Shown: positions 10,701-19,989, numbered from the stretch's first letter. The stretch: 64,000 nucleotides of DNA from RBG-16-66-20 sp036262835 (GCA_036262835.1 DATAID010000033.1:1-64000); one strand, 5' to 3'. The notes: generated by a model not told the origin, from the sequence alone. Numbers and translations are program-made.

Positions 10701-13700
10701 GCGCGGCCCGAAGCGCTGGCGGCGGCCGCGCCGATCCTCGCGCTGTGGCTGCTCTCGCCGCTGATCGCCTGGTGGCTCAGCCGGCCGGTGGCGCGTGCGC
10801 GGGCGAGCCTCGCGCCGGAGCAGACCGCCTTTTTGCGCCTGATCGCGCGCAAGACCTGGGCTTTCTTCGAGACCTTCGTGGGGCCGGAGGACCACTGGCT
10901 GCCGCCGGACAACTACCAGGAGAATCGCGCCACGGTGCTCGCGCACCGCACCTCGCCGACCAACATGGGCCTCGCGCTGCTTGCGAACCTGTCGGCGTAC
11001 GACTTCGGCTATCTGCCGGCAGGCAAGCTCCTCGAGCGCACGCGCGAGGCGTTCAATTCGATGCACAAGCTTGAACGGCACCGCGGACACTTCTATAACT
11101 GGTACGACACGCAGTCTCTGCAGCCGCTGCTGCCGCTCTATATCTCCACGGTCGACAGCGGCAATCTCGCCGGTCATCTGCTGACGCTGCGGGCCGGGCT
11201 TGCCGCGCTCGCCGATCAGCCGATCATCAGCGCGCGATGGCTCGACGGGCTGGACGACACCTTCAAAGCTTTTTTGCATGCGGCACCGCGCACGGCGTCG
11301 GTCGCCCTGCTGCGATGGCAGCAGGCGCTCGAAGCCGCCCAGGCGGAGCGGCCGGCGACTCTCGCGGCAGCGCGCCAGATCCTCGAAAAACTGGCTTCGG
11401 GCGCCGCGCTGCTGGTGGCAAGCCTAGAAGAAAAATCCAACCACGAGTCCGCCTTCTGGGCGCTTGCGCTAGACCGGCAATGCCGGGAGCACCTCGAGGA
11501 ATTAAGTTTTCTGGCGCCGCCGTCGGCGCAGCCGGGGATGGGCGCGATACCGGCGTTGCGCGAACTGGCGGCCCTGGGCGTGGCGAACGCTGCCGCGCGT
11601 ATGGAGCAGATCGCGCAGCTCGAGCTCCAGGCCGGGGACATGGCACGCATCGACTACGACTTCCTGTACGACGAGGCGCGGCACCTGCTCTCGATCGGCT
11701 ACAACGTGGCCGCGCGCAAGCGCGACGCCGGCTATTACGACCTGCTCGCCTCGGAAGCACGCCTCGCGGTCTTCGTCGCGATTGCGCAAGGCCAGCTGCC
11801 GCAGCAGAGCTGGTTCGCCCTGGGCCGATTGCTCGTGAACGCGGGCAGCGGCCCGACGCTCCTTTCCTGGAGCGGCTCGATGTTCGAGTACCTCATGCCG
11901 CTGCTCGTGATGCCGGCCTACGACCGCACCCTGCTCGACGAAAGCTGCCGCGCCGCCGTCCGGCGGCAGATCGAGTACGGCGCCGAGCGCGGCGTGCCCT
12001 GGGGGATGTCAGAGTCCGGGTACAACACGGTCGACGCCGCGCTCAATTACCAGTACCGCGCGTTCGGCGCGCCCGGCCTTGGCCTGAGGCGGGGCTTGAG
12101 CGAGGATCTCGTCATCGCGCCCTACGCTTCGGCGCTCGCGCTGATGGTCGAGCCCGAGGCGGCATGCCGGAACCTTGTGCGCCTCGCGGCCGGCGGCAGC
12201 CTCGGCAAATTCGGCTTTTTCGAGGCGATCGACTACACGCCTGCGCGCCTGCACCGCGGTGAGACGAGCGCCCTCGTCCGCTCCTTCATGGCGCACCACC
12301 AGGGGATGAGCCTGCTCTCGCTCGCTCATGCGCTGCTAGAGCGGCCGATGCAGCGGCGCTTCGCGTCCGACCGGCTGTTCCAGGCCACGCTGCTGCTGCT
12401 GCAGGAGCGGATCCCGAGAGCTGACGCCACCTACCTGAGCCATCCGGAGCGCCTCGACTCCCGGCTAGCGCCCGAGGCGCCGGAGATGCCGATGCGCGTC
12501 TTCGGCACGCCCGATACGAGGACGCCGGGCGTGCAACTGCTCTCCAACGGGCGCTACAACGTCATGGTCACGAACGCCGGCGGCGGCTACAGCCGGTGGA
12601 AGGACATCGCGGTCACCCGCTGGCGCGAGGACAGCACCTGCGACGGTTGGGGCATGTTCTGCTACCTGCGCGACGTGGAAAGCGGCAGGTTCTGGTCATC
12701 GGCTTTTCAGCCGGCGCTCACACGCGCGGAGAGCTATGAGGCCATCTTCACCGAGCAGCGGGTGGAGTTCCATCGCAATGATGCGGATTTCGATACCCAT
12801 ACCGAGATCGTGGTATCGCCCGAGGACGACATCGAGCTGCGCCGGGTGCGTATCACCAACCGCTCCCGCAAGCGCCGGACGATCGAAGTCACCAGCTACG
12901 CCGAGGTCGTGCTCGGCTCGGCATCCGCCGACGCGCTGCATCCGGCGTTCGGCAATCTGTTCGTGCAGACCGAGATCGTACGCGCGCGTCAGGCGATCGT
13001 GTGCACGCGCCGGCCCCGCTCGCGCGGCGAGCACACGCCCTGGCTCGTGCACCTGATGACGGTTCACGGCGCACAGGCCGCCGAGGTTTCGTACGAGACG
13101 GACCGGGCGCGCTTCGTCGGCCGGGGCCGCAGCACGAGCGACCCGCGCGCGATGCGCGACGGCGCGGGCGCGCTCTCCGGCAGCGAGGGCTCGGTGCTCG
13201 ATCCCGTCATCGCGATCCGGCACCACATCGCCCTCGAGCCGCTGCAGACGGCGACGCTGGATCTCGTGATCGGCATCGGCGAGAGCCGCGCCGCCTGCCT
13301 GCAACTGGCGGAGAAGTACCAGGACAGGCGCCTCGCCGACCGCGCCTTCGAGATGGCGTGGACGCATAGCCAGGTGGCGCTGCGGCAGATCAACGTAACC
13401 GAAGCCGACGCCCAGCTCTACAACCGGCTGGCCAGCTCGATCATCTATGCCAACGCCTCCCTGCGCGCGGAAAGCGCGGTCATCGCCAAGAACCGGCGCG
13501 GGCAATCGGGCTTGTGGGGCTATGCGATCTCGGGCGATCTGCCCATCGTGCTCGCCCAGCTGCAGGACCCGGCCAACATCGAGCTGGTGCGTCAGCTGGT
13601 GCAGGCTCATGCCTACTGGCGCCTGAAGGGACTCGCGGTCGACCTGGTGATCTGGAACGAAGAGCGCGGCGGCTACCGCCAGCTGCTGCACGACCAGATC

Positions 13701-16412
13701 ATGGGCCTGATCGCGGCAGGCCAGGAGGCCAACGTGATCGACCGGCCCGGGGGAATCTTCGTACGATCCGCCGACCAGATACCGGGCGAGGACCGCATGC
13801 TGCTGCAGTCGGTCGCGCGTGCGGTTTTCACCGACAGCCAGGGGAGCCTTGCTGAACAGGTCAGGCGCCGCCCCGTGCGTGAACCGGCAATGCCGGGCTT
13901 TTCGGCGACCCGCGCTCGCAGCGCCGAGCCCGCGCAAAGCGCCGAGACCGCAGCGCGTGATCTGATCCTTTTCAACGGGCTCGGCGGGTTCACGTCCGAC
14001 GGCCGCGAGTACGTGATCACGACGACCCGCGAGCAGACGACCCCGGCGCCGTGGGTCAACGTGCTGGCCAATCCGCAGTTCGGCTGCGTGATCTCCGAGA
14101 GCGGCGCGGCCTATACCTGGAGCGAGAACGCGCACGAGTTCCGCCTCACCCCGTGGCACAACGATCCGGTCGGCGATGCGAGCGGCGAGGCCTTCTACCT
14201 GCGCGACGAGGAATCCGGGCACTACTGGTCGCCCTCCGCGCTGCCTTGCCGCGGCGCCGGCGCTTACGTCACCCGCCACGGCTTCGGTTACAGCGTGTTC
14301 GAGCACACCGAGGACGGCATCGCTTCCGAGCTCACCGTCTTCGTCGCTCTGGATTTGCCGGTGAAGTTCGCAATCCTGCGGGTACGCAACCGTTCCGGCC
14401 GGCCGCGCCGGCTTTCCGCGACCGGGTACGCGGAATGGGTGCTGGGCAGCCTGAGGGCGAAATCCAGCATGCACGTGGTCACCGAAATCGATCGGGAGAG
14501 CGGCGCGCTGTTCGCGCGCAACGCCTACAACCCGGAGTTCGCCGGGCAGGTCGCATTCCTCGACGTGAACGACGTGACCCGCACCCTGAGCGGTGATCGC
14601 GCTGAATTCATCGGACGCAATGGCACGCTTGCCCATCCGGCCGCCCTCGCGCGGGCGCGGCTCTCCGGCAAGGTGGGCGCGGCGCTGGACCCGTGCGCCG
14701 CGATCCAGGTTCCGTTCGACCTCGCCGATGGAGGGTCGCGCGAGATCATCTTCCGCATCGGTGTCGGACGCGGCGCCGACGACGCGAGCCGTCTGGTGCA
14801 GCGCCTGCGCAAATCCGGCACGGCGCTCGCGGCGCTCGAGTCCGTCCGCCAGCACTGGCAAGCCACGCTGGGCGCGGTACAGATCGAGACTCCTGACCGG
14901 TCGCTCGACGTGCTGTGCAACGGCTGGCTCGTGTACCAGACGATAGCCTGCCGCCTGTGGGGCCGCAGCGGCCACTACCAATCGGGCGGCGCTTTCGGAT
15001 TTCGGGATCAGCTACAGGACGTCATGGCGCTCGTCCATGCCGACCCGCAGCTCGTGCGCAAGCACCTGCTGCTCTGCGCATCGCGTCAGTTCGTGGAAGG
15101 GGATGTTCAGCATTGGTGGCACCCCCCCTCGGGCCGCGGCGTGCGCACGCATTGCTCGGACGATTACCTGTGGCTGCCGCTGGCGGCCTGCCGCTATGTC
15201 GTTTGCACAGGAGACAGCGCGGTCCTGAACGAGCGCGTCCAGTTTCTGGAGGGCCGTGCCGTGGGTGCGGAAGAAGATTCGTACTACGACCAGCCGCTGC
15301 GCTCGCCGGAGACCGCAAGCCTGTACGAGCACTGCGCGAAGGCGATACTAAGAAGCCTGAGGTTCGGCGCGCACGGGCTTCCGCTCATGGGATCCGGCGA
15401 CTGGAACGACGGCATGAACCTGGTGGGCTCGCAGGGCAAGGGCGAAAGCGTTTGGCTTGGTTTCTTCCTGCACCAGGTGCTGACGCGGTTCACCGCCGTC
15501 GCGCGCCTGCAGGGCGATGCTGCGTTCGCCGAGCGCTGCGAGACCGAGGCGGTCCGGCTGCGTGACAGCCTCGAGGAGCACGGCTGGGACGGCGGCTGGT
15601 ACCGCCGCGCCTACTTCGACGACGGCACGCCGCTGGGATCGTCGGCGAACGCGGAATGCCAGATCGATTCAATCTCGCAAAGCTGGTCCGTGCTCTCGGG
15701 AGCGGGCAGCCCGGAACGCTCGCGGCTGGCGATGAACGCGCTCGATCGGCACCTCGTGCGCCGGGAGCACTCGCTGATCCAGCTGCTCGACCCGCCGTTC
15801 GATACCTCCGAGCTGGATCCGGGGTACATCCGCGGCTACGTGCCCGGCGTGCGGGAGAACGGCGGGCAGTACACGCACGCGGCGATCTGGGCGGCGATGG
15901 CCTTCGCCGCACAACACGACTCGGCGCGCGCCTGGGAGCTGCTCGGCATGATCAATCCGCTGCGCCATGGTGGCTCGCCGGCGCAGACCGCCGTGTACAA
16001 GGTCGAACCGTACGTTATGGCCGCCGACGTCTACGCGGTCGCGCCGCATACCGGCCGCGGCGGCTGGACCTGGTACACCGGCTCGGCCGGCTGGATGTAC
16101 CGCCTCGTCGTGGAATCGCTACTGGGATTGCGCTTGACCGCGGGCCGCCTGCATTTCGCACCGTGCCTGCCGGCCGGCTGGCCGGGCTTCGAACTGCGCT
16201 ACCGCTACCGGGAGACCGTCTATCGCATCACCGTTCGCCAGAACACCGATGCCGGCGTCACGGTAAGCGTCGATGGCATCGTGCAAGCGGACGCGGTGGT
16301 ACCGCTGGTCGACGATCGCCAGGAACATCAGATCTCCGTCTCGGTCCCTGCGCCACAAAACGGTGCCCCTTGTGTGCGGCGCCGGACAGAGCGTCCTCGC
16401 CCAAACCGGTAG
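7782..16412 (+). CDS. ndvB: Cyclic beta-1,2-glucan synthase, NdvB/ChvB type (GT84 + GH94, 2876 aa)
   Basis: A giant inner-membrane enzyme that polymerises and cyclises beta-1,2-glucan from UDP-glucose; length matches known NdvB/ChvB (about 2800-2870 aa). Order: N-terminal cytoplasmic region; membrane segments near residues 420-490; GT84 glycosyltransferase domain with LDTDTQLP (D641, D643), GKGIYDIDAF (about 730) and RHRWIRGDWQ (787-796, a QxxRW-like site); further membrane segments near 830-890 and 960-1010; a long glucan-binding region; and a GH94 phosphorylase-like domain with GSGDWNDGMN (D2543 as likely general acid), the chain-length control module. TTG at 7782 is the first in-frame start; a TTATAT sequence at 7728 could be its -10. 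It faces the phosphatase gene divergently, and a desaturase gene follows after 8 bp. Product would be a periplasmic osmoregulated glucan. No ndvA exporter is in the window. Confidence 0.95.
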   Translation: MKTRNNPSRGLLQVLALFRRGRRVGEDAAEEPLLQSELFSADQMEQHGRALAAAHSLGEKRTRDLLLSRLSENEAVLLKACELLTAAIRDNRPGAPAGEWLLDNFHLIEEQIGAARRHLPEDYSRELPRLGNGPSAGLPRVYDIAQQTIAHGDGLVDPENFGRFITAYQSVSALTLGELWAVPIMLRLALIENLRRVATRIIAHRLGRNLAAFWADLVTETAQNDAKSVILVVADMARSNPPMSSSFVAELARRLQGQSAALAIPLNWIEQRLSELGLSSAQLVQSENQQQAADQVSIANSIGSLRLLAATDWHAFVESMSVAERILRADPGGVYGAMDFATRDRYRHVLERIARRSGVAEEQVARSCLQLAREAAARHEGDDRAAHVGFYLIDRGLPRLEAAAGMRVPASLALRRSHAGAIYLGSIALMTAAFSAALLAQAHAGGTRSWHLVLCGVLALLGASQLAVALANWLATLLIAPRLLPRMDFSKGIPPGSQTLVVIPTMIGSAANVEDLVGALEVRFLANRDDRLQFGLLTDFADAHVETLPQDEALLQLAERRITELNEKYRGLDGGGSDLFFLFHRPRRWNARERLWMGHERKRGKLGDLNGLLRGGVRAPFSRVVGSLAVLSGVRYVITLDTDTQLPRDTARLLVGTMAHPLNRARCDPQGRRVTEGYGILQPRVAAILADAGATRYARLHSEDSGIDPYTRMVSDVYQDLFAEGSFIGKGIYDIDAFERVLKGRFPENRILSHDLLEGCYARSGFASDVQLYEEYPARYGTDVGRRHRWIRGDWQLLGWLRRRVPGSDGRSEPNPLSSLSQWKIFDNLRRSLIPAALTALPLLGWAVLPQPWLWTLVVLTVVLGPAMGACTAALFRKPGDTLLRPYLCGVLRSSSGSLAQALFALACLPYEAQLSLDAILRTAARMLMTRRRLLEWTPWTQFAGDGGSLRASLRSMWIAPFTALAAAAVLVQARPEALAAAAPILALWLLSPLIAWWLSRPVARARASLAPEQTAFLRLIARKTWAFFETFVGPEDHWLPPDNYQENRATVLAHRTSPTNMGLALLANLSAYDFGYLPAGKLLERTREAFNSMHKLERHRGHFYNWYDTQSLQPLLPLYISTVDSGNLAGHLLTLRAGLAALADQPIISARWLDGLDDTFKAFLHAAPRTASVALLRWQQALEAAQAERPATLAAARQILEKLASGAALLVASLEEKSNHESAFWALALDRQCREHLEELSFLAPPSAQPGMGAIPALRELAALGVANAAARMEQIAQLELQAGDMARIDYDFLYDEARHLLSIGYNVAARKRDAGYYDLLASEARLAVFVAIAQGQLPQQSWFALGRLLVNAGSGPTLLSWSGSMFEYLMPLLVMPAYDRTLLDESCRAAVRRQIEYGAERGVPWGMSESGYNTVDAALNYQYRAFGAPGLGLRRGLSEDLVIAPYASALALMVEPEAACRNLVRLAAGGSLGKFGFFEAIDYTPARLHRGETSALVRSFMAHHQGMSLLSLAHALLERPMQRRFASDRLFQATLLLLQERIPRADATYLSHPERLDSRLAPEAPEMPMRVFGTPDTRTPGVQLLSNGRYNVMVTNAGGGYSRWKDIAVTRWREDSTCDGWGMFCYLRDVESGRFWSSAFQPALTRAESYEAIFTEQRVEFHRNDADFDTHTEIVVSPEDDIELRRVRITNRSRKRRTIEVTSYAEVVLGSASADALHPAFGNLFVQTEIVRARQAIVCTRRPRSRGEHTPWLVHLMTVHGAQAAEVSYETDRARFVGRGRSTSDPRAMRDGAGALSGSEGSVLDPVIAIRHHIALEPLQTATLDLVIGIGESRAACLQLAEKYQDRRLADRAFEMAWTHSQVALRQINVTEADAQLYNRLASSIIYANASLRAESAVIAKNRRGQSGLWGYAISGDLPIVLAQLQDPANIELVRQLVQAHAYWRLKGLAVDLVIWNEERGGYRQLLHDQIMGLIAAGQEANVIDRPGGIFVRSADQIPGEDRMLLQSVARAVFTDSQGSLAEQVRRRPVREPAMPGFSATRARSAEPAQSAETAARDLILFNGLGGFTSDGREYVITTTREQTTPAPWVNVLANPQFGCVISESGAAYTWSENAHEFRLTPWHNDPVGDASGEAFYLRDEESGHYWSPSALPCRGAGAYVTRHGFGYSVFEHTEDGIASELTVFVALDLPVKFAILRVRNRSGRPRRLSATGYAEWVLGSLRAKSSMHVVTEIDRESGALFARNAYNPEFAGQVAFLDVNDVTRTLSGDRAEFIGRNGTLAHPAALARARLSGKVGAALDPCAAIQVPFDLADGGSREIIFRIGVGRGADDASRLVQRLRKSGTALAALESVRQHWQATLGAVQIETPDRSLDVLCNGWLVYQTIACRLWGRSGHYQSGGAFGFRDQLQDVMALVHADPQLVRKHLLLCASRQFVEGDVQHWWHPPSGRGVRTHCSDDYLWLPLAACRYVVCTGDSAVLNERVQFLEGRAVGAEEDSYYDQPLRSPETASLYEHCAKAILRSLRFGAHGLPLMGSGDWNDGMNLVGSQGKGESVWLGFFLHQVLTRFTAVARLQGDAAFAERCETEAVRLRDSLEEHGWDGGWYRRAYFDDGTPLGSSANAECQIDSISQSWSVLSGAGSPERSRLAMNALDRHLVRREHSLIQLLDPPFDTSELDPGYIRGYVPGVRENGGQYTHAAIWAAMAFAAQHDSARAWELLGMINPLRHGGSPAQTAVYKVEPYVMAADVYAVAPHTGRGGWTWYTGSAGWMYRLVVESLLGLRLTAGRLHFAPCLPAGWPGFELRYRYRETVYRITVRQNTDAGVTVSVDGIVQADAVVPLVDDRQEHQISVSVPAPQNGAPCVRRRTERPRPNR

Positions 16413-16420
16413 CTTCCCTT

Positions 16421-17605
16421 ATGGATCCAATCCTCTTCGCTGGCGTTTTCGATCTTCCCGGGTGGGGCCTTGTGCTGGTCGCGCTCGGCCTGACCCACGT
16501 CACGATCGCGGCGGTCACGATTTACCTGCACCGCAACCAGGCGCATCGCGCTCTCGACCTGCACCCGGCGGCGGCGCATTTCTTCCGCTTCTGGCTCTGG
16601 CTGACGACCGGCATGGTGACCAAGGAGTGGACGGCGATCCACCGCAAGCATCACGCCAAGTGCGAAACTCAGGATGACCCGCACAGCCCGCAGGTGCACG
16701 GCATCCATCGCGTGCTCTGGGGCGGGGTGTTCCTGTATGTGAAGGAGTCCCATCGCCCCGGGACCATGGCGCGCTACGGCCACGGCACCCCCGACGATTG
16801 GGTCGAGCGTCACCTGTACGCGCGCCATTCGGCGTACGGGTTATGGCTGATGGGGGCGATCAACGTCGCGCTGTTCGGTCCGGTCCCGGGCGCGCTGATC
16901 GTGCTCGCCCAGATCGTCTGGATCCCGTTCTGGGCCGCGGGCGTGATCAACGGCATCGGGCATTTCTTCGGCTATCGCAGCTGGGACGTCCCTGCGCCCG
17001 ACGCGAGCCGCAACATCGGGCCGATCGGGGTGCTGATCGGCGGCGAGGAGCTGCACAACAACCACCACGCCTATCCGGCCTCGGCCAAGTTCTCGCTCAA
17101 GTGGTACGAATTCGACCTCGGCTGGATGTACATCCGCGCGCTCGAGGCGATCGGCTTCGCGAGGGTGAAGAAGGTCGCGCCGACGCCGCGCTTCGCCGCG
17201 CCGAAGGCGATCTGCGACCACCAGACGCTGCACGCCGTGATCGCCAACCGCTACGACGTGCTCGCGCGCTACGCCGCGTCGCTGAAGCGCACGTACCGCC
17301 AGGAGCTCGGGCGCCTCGGCCGCTGGTCGCGGGAAGCCGAGTCGCTCAAGCCGGCCAAGCGCTATTTCGCGCGCCTGCAGCGGCTCTCCGAGCACGAGCA
17401 GGCGCGCCTCGCCCAGGCGGTCAAGGGCTCGCAGGCGCTCGCCACCGCGATCGCGATGCGCGGGGAATTGGCTGAAATCTGGGGGCGCTCCAGCGCCACG
17501 CGCGAGCAGCTTCTGAAGCAGCTGCAGGACTGGTGCCAGAAGGCGGAGGCAAGCGGCGTCAAGCCGCTGGCCGAGTTCTCGCGGCGGCTTCGCAGGTACG
17601 CTTGA
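16421..17605 (+). CDS. Membrane fatty acid (acyl-lipid/acyl-CoA) desaturase (394 aa)
   Basis: A di-iron membrane desaturase introducing a double bond into acyl chains. The three histidine boxes are present: HRNQAHR (about residue 39), HRKHH (about 76) and HNNHH (about 214), between hydrophobic segments at about 10-30, 50-65 and 140-175. Start ATG at 16421, 8 bp after the glucan synthase stop. The desaturase fold ends near residue 265; a charged helical tail of about 125 residues follows (from DHQTLHAVIANRYDVLARYA). Similar tails occur in betaproteobacterial desaturases, and their function is unknown to me. The stop overlaps the next start as TTGA, placing it in a lipid-modification operon. 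Confidence 0.92.
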   Translation: MDPILFAGVFDLPGWGLVLVALGLTHVTIAAVTIYLHRNQAHRALDLHPAAAHFFRFWLWLTTGMVTKEWTAIHRKHHAKCETQDDPHSPQVHGIHRVLWGGVFLYVKESHRPGTMARYGHGTPDDWVERHLYARHSAYGLWLMGAINVALFGPVPGALIVLAQIVWIPFWAAGVINGIGHFFGYRSWDVPAPDASRNIGPIGVLIGGEELHNNHHAYPASAKFSLKWYEFDLGWMYIRALEAIGFARVKKVAPTPRFAAPKAICDHQTLHAVIANRYDVLARYAASLKRTYRQELGRLGRWSREAESLKPAKRYFARLQRLSEHEQARLAQAVKGSQALATAIAMRGELAEIWGRSSATREQLLKQLQDWCQKAEASGVKPLAEFSRRLRRYA

Positions 17606-18840
17606 GTGCGGGCGCGAAGGCGTCGGCCCCCGAGGCGCTGCCCACTCTTGACGGCCGGCTCCTGCGCTTCATGTTCCGTTCGCTCGGCGAACCGGCGGTG
17701 CGCGTCACCCTGTGGAACGGCGAGACGGTTTCCCCCGCTTCGGGCGAGCCGGTCGCGCACCTCCGGATCGCGAATCGCGCCTGCCTGCTGAAGCTGCTCG
17801 CGGACCCCGAGCTCCAGTTCGGCGAGTGCTTCTGCGACGGCTCGGTCGCGGTCGAGGGCGACCTGGTCGGCTTGCTCGAAGCGCTGATCCGCGCGCTCTC
17901 TGAGACGGCCCGCTCGGCCCCCGCCCTGCGCCGCGCCATCGAATGGCTCCGGCGGCGCAGCGCGAATACGCTGTCTTCATCGCGCGACAACATCCGGCGC
18001 CACTACGACCTGGGCAACGCCTTCTACCGGCTCTGGCTCGACCGGCAGCTCTCCTATACCTGCGCCTACTTCCCGTCGCCCGAGGCAACGCTCGAGGACG
18101 CGCAGGTCGCCAAGATGGATCACGTCTGCCGCAAGCTGAGGCTGCAGCCGGGGGAAGAGGTGGTCGAGGCAGGCAGCGGCTGGGGCGCGCTCGCGCTGCA
18201 CATGGCGATGCGCTACGGCGTGCGCGTCAAGGCGTACAACATCTCGCGCGAGCAGATCGCCTATGCGAGCGAGCGGGCACGCTCGCTCGGGGTCGGGGAG
18301 CGGGTCGAGTTCATCGAGGACGACTACCGCAACATCCGGGGTCGCTTCGATGCGTTCGTCTCGGTCGGCATGCTTGAGCATGTCGGGCGCGAGAACTACC
18401 GCGGGCTGGGCGGCCTGGTCGACCGCGTGCTCGAGCGCGACGGCCGCGGCCTGATCCACAGCATCGGCCATGTGCGGCCGGATCCCCTGAATGCGTGGAT
18501 CGAGAAGCGGATCTTTCCGGGAGCCTACCCGCCTTCGCTGCGCGAAATCCTCGAGGTCCTCGAGCCGTACAGCTTCTCGGTGCTCGACGTCGAAAATCTG
18601 CGCCTGCACTACGCGCTTACGCTGGAGCATTGGCTGCGGCGGTTCGACGCCGCGAGCGGGCGCGTGCGCGAAATGTACGACGAGCGCTTCGTGCGCACCT
18701 GGCGGCTGTACCTGTGCGGCGCGCAGGCCGCCTTCTGCGCGGGCGAGATGCAGCTGTTCCAAGTCCTCTTTGCGCGCGCGCGCAGCCACCGCGTGCCCTG
18801 GACCCGCGCCTACCTCTACGATCGCCCGGAGAAGCCCTGA
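17602..18840 (+). CDS. cfa: Cyclopropane-fatty-acyl-phospholipid synthase family methyltransferase (412 aa)
   Basis: SAM-dependent methylene transfer to unsaturated phospholipid acyl chains. The C-terminal Rossmann methyltransferase has VVEAGSGWGALALHMAMRYG (about residues 188-207) and the CFA-type MLEHVGRENYRG (about 257); the NIRRHYDLGNAFYRLWLD stretch (about 131-148) is diagnostic. The N-terminal 100 residues form the usual SCP2/lipid-binding-like region. The start is TTG at 17602, overlapping the desaturase stop; no ATG is available before residue 20. Pairing with the desaturase is logical because cyclopropanation uses the double bond it creates. Confidence 0.92.
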   Translation: MSAGAKASAPEALPTLDGRLLRFMFRSLGEPAVRVTLWNGETVSPASGEPVAHLRIANRACLLKLLADPELQFGECFCDGSVAVEGDLVGLLEALIRALSETARSAPALRRAIEWLRRRSANTLSSSRDNIRRHYDLGNAFYRLWLDRQLSYTCAYFPSPEATLEDAQVAKMDHVCRKLRLQPGEEVVEAGSGWGALALHMAMRYGVRVKAYNISREQIAYASERARSLGVGERVEFIEDDYRNIRGRFDAFVSVGMLEHVGRENYRGLGGLVDRVLERDGRGLIHSIGHVRPDPLNAWIEKRIFPGAYPPSLREILEVLEPYSFSVLDVENLRLHYALTLEHWLRRFDAASGRVREMYDERFVRTWRLYLCGAQAAFCAGEMQLFQVLFARARSHRVPWTRAYLYDRPEKP

Positions 18841-19982
18841 GGGCTGCGGAGACCTGCGACGTGCTGGTCGTCGGCGGCGGTCCGGCGGGGTCCACCTGCG
18901 CGTGGCAGCTCCGGCGGGCCGGCCTCGACGTTCTGGTCATCGACCAGCAGTCATTTCCGCGCGACAAGATCTGCGCGGGGTGGATCACGCCCGCGGTGGT
19001 GACATCGCTCGAGCTCGACCTCGCGGATTTCGCGAAGAAGCGCGTGCTGCAGCAAATCCGCGGGTTTCGCATCGGCACCATCGGCGGGGCTGCGGCGGAT
19101 TCCCGCTATGACGCAGCCGTGAGCTTTGCGATCCGGCGCTGCGAATTCGATCACTACCTGCTGCGCCGCTCGGGCGCGCGCCTCGCTCCCGGCGAACCGG
19201 TGAAGCGCATCGAGCGCGACGGTGCGGCCTGGCGGGTGAATGCCAGGATCAGCACGCCGCTCGTGATCGGCGCCGGCGGGCATTTCTGTCCCGTCGCGCG
19301 CATGCTCGGTCTCGAGCCGGGCGGCGCGCATTCCGGCGCTCAGCCCATCGTGGTGGCGCAGGAGACGGAATTCCGGCTGCCGGAGCGCGCGCTGGGTGAA
19401 TGCGGCATCGAGCGGGACATGGCGCAGCTTTACTTCTGCCCGGACCTGAAGGGCTACGGATGGTGCGTCGCCAAGGGCGACTATCTGAACGTCGGCCTCG
19501 GACGCGAAGACAGTCATCGCCTGCCCGAGCACGTCGAGGCGTTCTGCGCCTGGTTGCGGCAGCGCGGCGGCATCCCGCGCGACCTGCCGGGCAGGTTGGG
19601 CGGGCACGCCTACCTCCTCTACCCGGAGTCGCACCGCAGGCTGTACGGCGACGGCGCAATACTGATCGGCGATGCGGCCGGCCTCGCCTATCCCAGAAGC
19701 GGGGAAGGCATCCGCCCCGCCGTCGAATCGGCGCTGATGGCCGCGCGGCTCGTTCGCGACGCCGCAGGGGACTACTCGCGAACGAAACTCGCGCCCTACG
19801 CGGAGCGTGTCGTGGAGCGCTTCGGCAGCAGGATGCCGGGCCGGGAAGCCGCGCCGTGGCTGCCCAAAGGACTGAAGCGTTCCCTGGCCGCGAAGCTTCT
19901 CGCGACGCGCTGGTTTGGCCGCAATGTCGTCATCGACCGCTGGTTCCTGCACTCCAGGCAGCGCGCGATGGTTGCGGGCTAG
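18837..19982 (+). CDS. Geranylgeranyl reductase-family FAD-dependent oxidoreductase
   Basis: A flavoprotein of the geranylgeranyl reductase/TIGR02032-like family, which reduces isoprenoid or acyl double bonds. The dinucleotide loop is VVGGGPAGST at the N-terminus, and the FAD C-terminal motif GDAAGLAYPRSGEGIRPAVESA lies near residue 280. The frame has no ATG, GTG or TTG close to the proper N-terminus: CTG at 18837 overlaps the upstream stop (CTGA) and gives ETCDVLVVGGG, as expected; the alternative GTG at 18861 starts inside the first beta strand. I prefer CTG. Third gene of the lipid operon after desaturase and cyclopropane synthase; the substrate may be a membrane lipid or quinone side chain. 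A radical-type or oxidative lipid tailoring role is equally possible. Confidence 0.83.
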   Translation: MRAAETCDVLVVGGGPAGSTCAWQLRRAGLDVLVIDQQSFPRDKICAGWITPAVVTSLELDLADFAKKRVLQQIRGFRIGTIGGAAADSRYDAAVSFAIRRCEFDHYLLRRSGARLAPGEPVKRIERDGAAWRVNARISTPLVIGAGGHFCPVARMLGLEPGGAHSGAQPIVVAQETEFRLPERALGECGIERDMAQLYFCPDLKGYGWCVAKGDYLNVGLGREDSHRLPEHVEAFCAWLRQRGGIPRDLPGRLGGHAYLLYPESHRRLYGDGAILIGDAAGLAYPRSGEGIRPAVESALMAARLVRDAAGDYSRTKLAPYAERVVERFGSRMPGREAAPWLPKGLKRSLAAKLLATRWFGRNVVIDRWFLHSRQRAMVAG

Positions 19983-19989
19983 CGTGAAG

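Noticed and set aside
7728..11279. A 1183-codon open frame on the minus strand opposite the glucan synthase gene (and another at 12696-14981)
   Set aside because: Composition is Arg/Ala/Gln/His-rich with no recognisable family pattern, and it lies wholly antisense to a well-conserved enzyme; long shadow frames are expected in DNA with such GC bias at third codon positions.
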